64,000 nt of DNA from NCBI RefSeq assembly GCF_014836405.1, contig NZ_JACSQU010000001.1, positions 1,116,001 through 1,180,000 of the forward strand. The letters run 5' to 3'. Each line of letters starts with the position of its first letter. Position 1 is the first letter of the stretch. This DNA comes from Brevundimonas guildfordensis (lineage in GTDB: Bacteria > Pseudomonadota > Alphaproteobacteria > Caulobacterales > Caulobacteraceae). The notes under the pieces are model-generated. The model did no database searches and was not told where the DNA came from. It saw nothing but the letters and a program-made list of their open reading frames with translations. Shown one piece after another: positions 63,311 to 64,000 of this stretch. The position numbers were made by a program, and so were the translations under genes.

Positions 63311-64000
63311 ATGACCACGCCGCGCCTTGCGTCCTCTCTCGTCGCGATGAGCCTCGCTCTCGCCCTGGGCGGTTGCGCCGGCGCGGTTTCGACGCAGACG
63401 GCGGCGGTCGTCGCGCCTGCGCCCGCGACCTTCTGGGAAGGCTTCCGCGACCACCCGCACGGCTATCTGACGGCCGAGAACACGCCCAACGCCGCCAACT
63501 TCCTGCCGCCGCCTCCTGCCGAAGGCTCCCTGCGCGAACAGGCCGACATCGCCGCCTATCGCGAGATGCGCGCCCTGGAAGGCACCGAACGCTGGGCAAT
63601 CGCCCGCGCCGACAATGAGATCGAAACGCCCGGCGCCCCGCGCGCCTTCGACTGCGCCCTCGGCTTCAAGTTCGAGCCGGAGAAGATGCCGACGCTCACC
63701 CTGCTGATGGGCAAGATGCTGGGCGATCTGGAGATGATCCAGACCCCGGCCAAGAAGGGTTACTTCCGCAAGCGCCCCTTCGTGGTCGAGCCCCTGCCCA
63801 CCTGCATCGCGCCGGAAAGCTGGCTGGCGGCCAGCGGCTCCTATCCGTCGGGTCACTCGGCGCTGGGCTGGGCCTGGTCGCTGGTGCTGGCCGAACTGGC
63901 GCCCGACCGCGCCGACGCCATCCTGCGTCGCGGCCTGGCCTATGGCGAAAGCCGCGCCGTCTGCGGCGTCCACTATCCCAGCGACGTCGAGGCGGGCCGG
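63311..64000 (+). CDS. PAP2-type acid phosphatase lipoprotein, 3' end missing
   Basis: First 230 residues; the window ends within the gene. Lipoprotein signal with lipobox LGGC (Cys22). The class A acid phosphatase motif is present in three parts: K-x6-RP (Lys148 to Pro156, KKGYFRKRP), PSGH (179-182), and SR-x5-H-x3-D (Ser214, Arg215, His221, Asp225). This is the PhoN-like, broad phosphomonoesterase type. AGGAG lies seven bases upstream of the ATG, 23 bases after phoD, so both phosphatases probably belong to one unit. Confidence 0.88.
   Translation, partial: MTTPRLASSLVAMSLALALGGCAGAVSTQTAAVVAPAPATFWEGFRDHPHGYLTAENTPNAANFLPPPPAEGSLREQADIAAYREMRALEGTERWAIARADNEIETPGAPRAFDCALGFKFEPEKMPTLTLLMGKMLGDLEMIQTPAKKGYFRKRPFVVEPLPTCIAPESWLAASGSYPSGHSALGWAWSLVLAELAPDRADAILRRGLAYGESRAVCGVHYPSDVEAGR

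Overview
The window is GC-rich, gene-dense alphaproteobacterial chromosome. It most resembles the Caulobacterales, and Brevundimonas or a close relative is the best guess. The evidence is the family mix (FlbT/FlaF, DUF1489, DUF2948, UPF0262, exbB with an exported Ala/Pro-rich N-terminus, many TonB-linked functions), a tRNA-His without the extra 5' G, FNR/FixK-type boxes and an EcfG-type promoter. I see no insertion sequence, prophage, CRISPR array or rRNA. Most of it is housekeeping DNA; the last 11 kb is an accessory catabolic block.

Layout. 1-6.4 kb: cytochrome bd oxidase (cydAB, minus strand) diverging from its maturation ABC exporter (cydDC, plus strand) around a perfect FNR box. A second perfect FNR box precedes a 38-residue membrane protein. 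6.5-12.9 kb: a CorC/HlyC-type CBS protein, tRNA-Tyr/tRNA-Gly/tuf, rlmB, a TerC protein and an exported SprB-repeat protein with an IPTL-CTERM-type tail. 13-21.6 kb: metG, a MATE exporter, small proteins, and three leucine-degradation genes (3-methylcrotonyl-CoA carboxylase subunits plus hydratase). 21.7-28 kb: a cNMP-patatin protein, trans-aconitate methyltransferase, tRNA-His, an M48 lipoprotein protease, tonB-exbD-exbB and tRNA-Phe. 28-33 kb: yacG, a short RNase E/G, maf, infA, UPF0262, DUF2948, murA and tRNA-Thr. 33-41.8 kb: a 1087-residue TolB/amidohydrolase fusion, DedA, msrB, an S41-like protein, DUF805, lipB, an orphan FliN-like protein and tRNA-Leu. 41.9-52.5 kb: mgtE, a membrane-anchored lysozyme-like protein, isovaleryl-CoA dehydrogenase, ExoD, flaF-flbT, small stress-type proteins, a MoxR ATPase, an HD hydrolase, an NrtR-like protein and tRNA-Ser.

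52.7-64 kb, all plus strand: aldehyde dehydrogenase, SDR, an isopropylmalate-dehydrogenase paralogue, an M20 amidohydrolase, a PuuR-like regulator, omega-amino acid:pyruvate aminotransferase, a TonB-dependent receptor, PhoD and a PAP2 acid phosphatase. The five enzymes fit, one to one, the classical biochemical route for pantothenate breakdown. M20 would give pantoate plus beta-alanine. SDR and ALDH would convert pantoate to 3,3-dimethylmalate. The IPMDH-like enzyme would decarboxylate that to 2-oxoisovalerate, and the aminotransferase would take the beta-alanine. This is inference from chemistry and gene order, and it is the most interesting proposal in the window. Both window edges cut genes (cydB and the PAP2 phosphatase).
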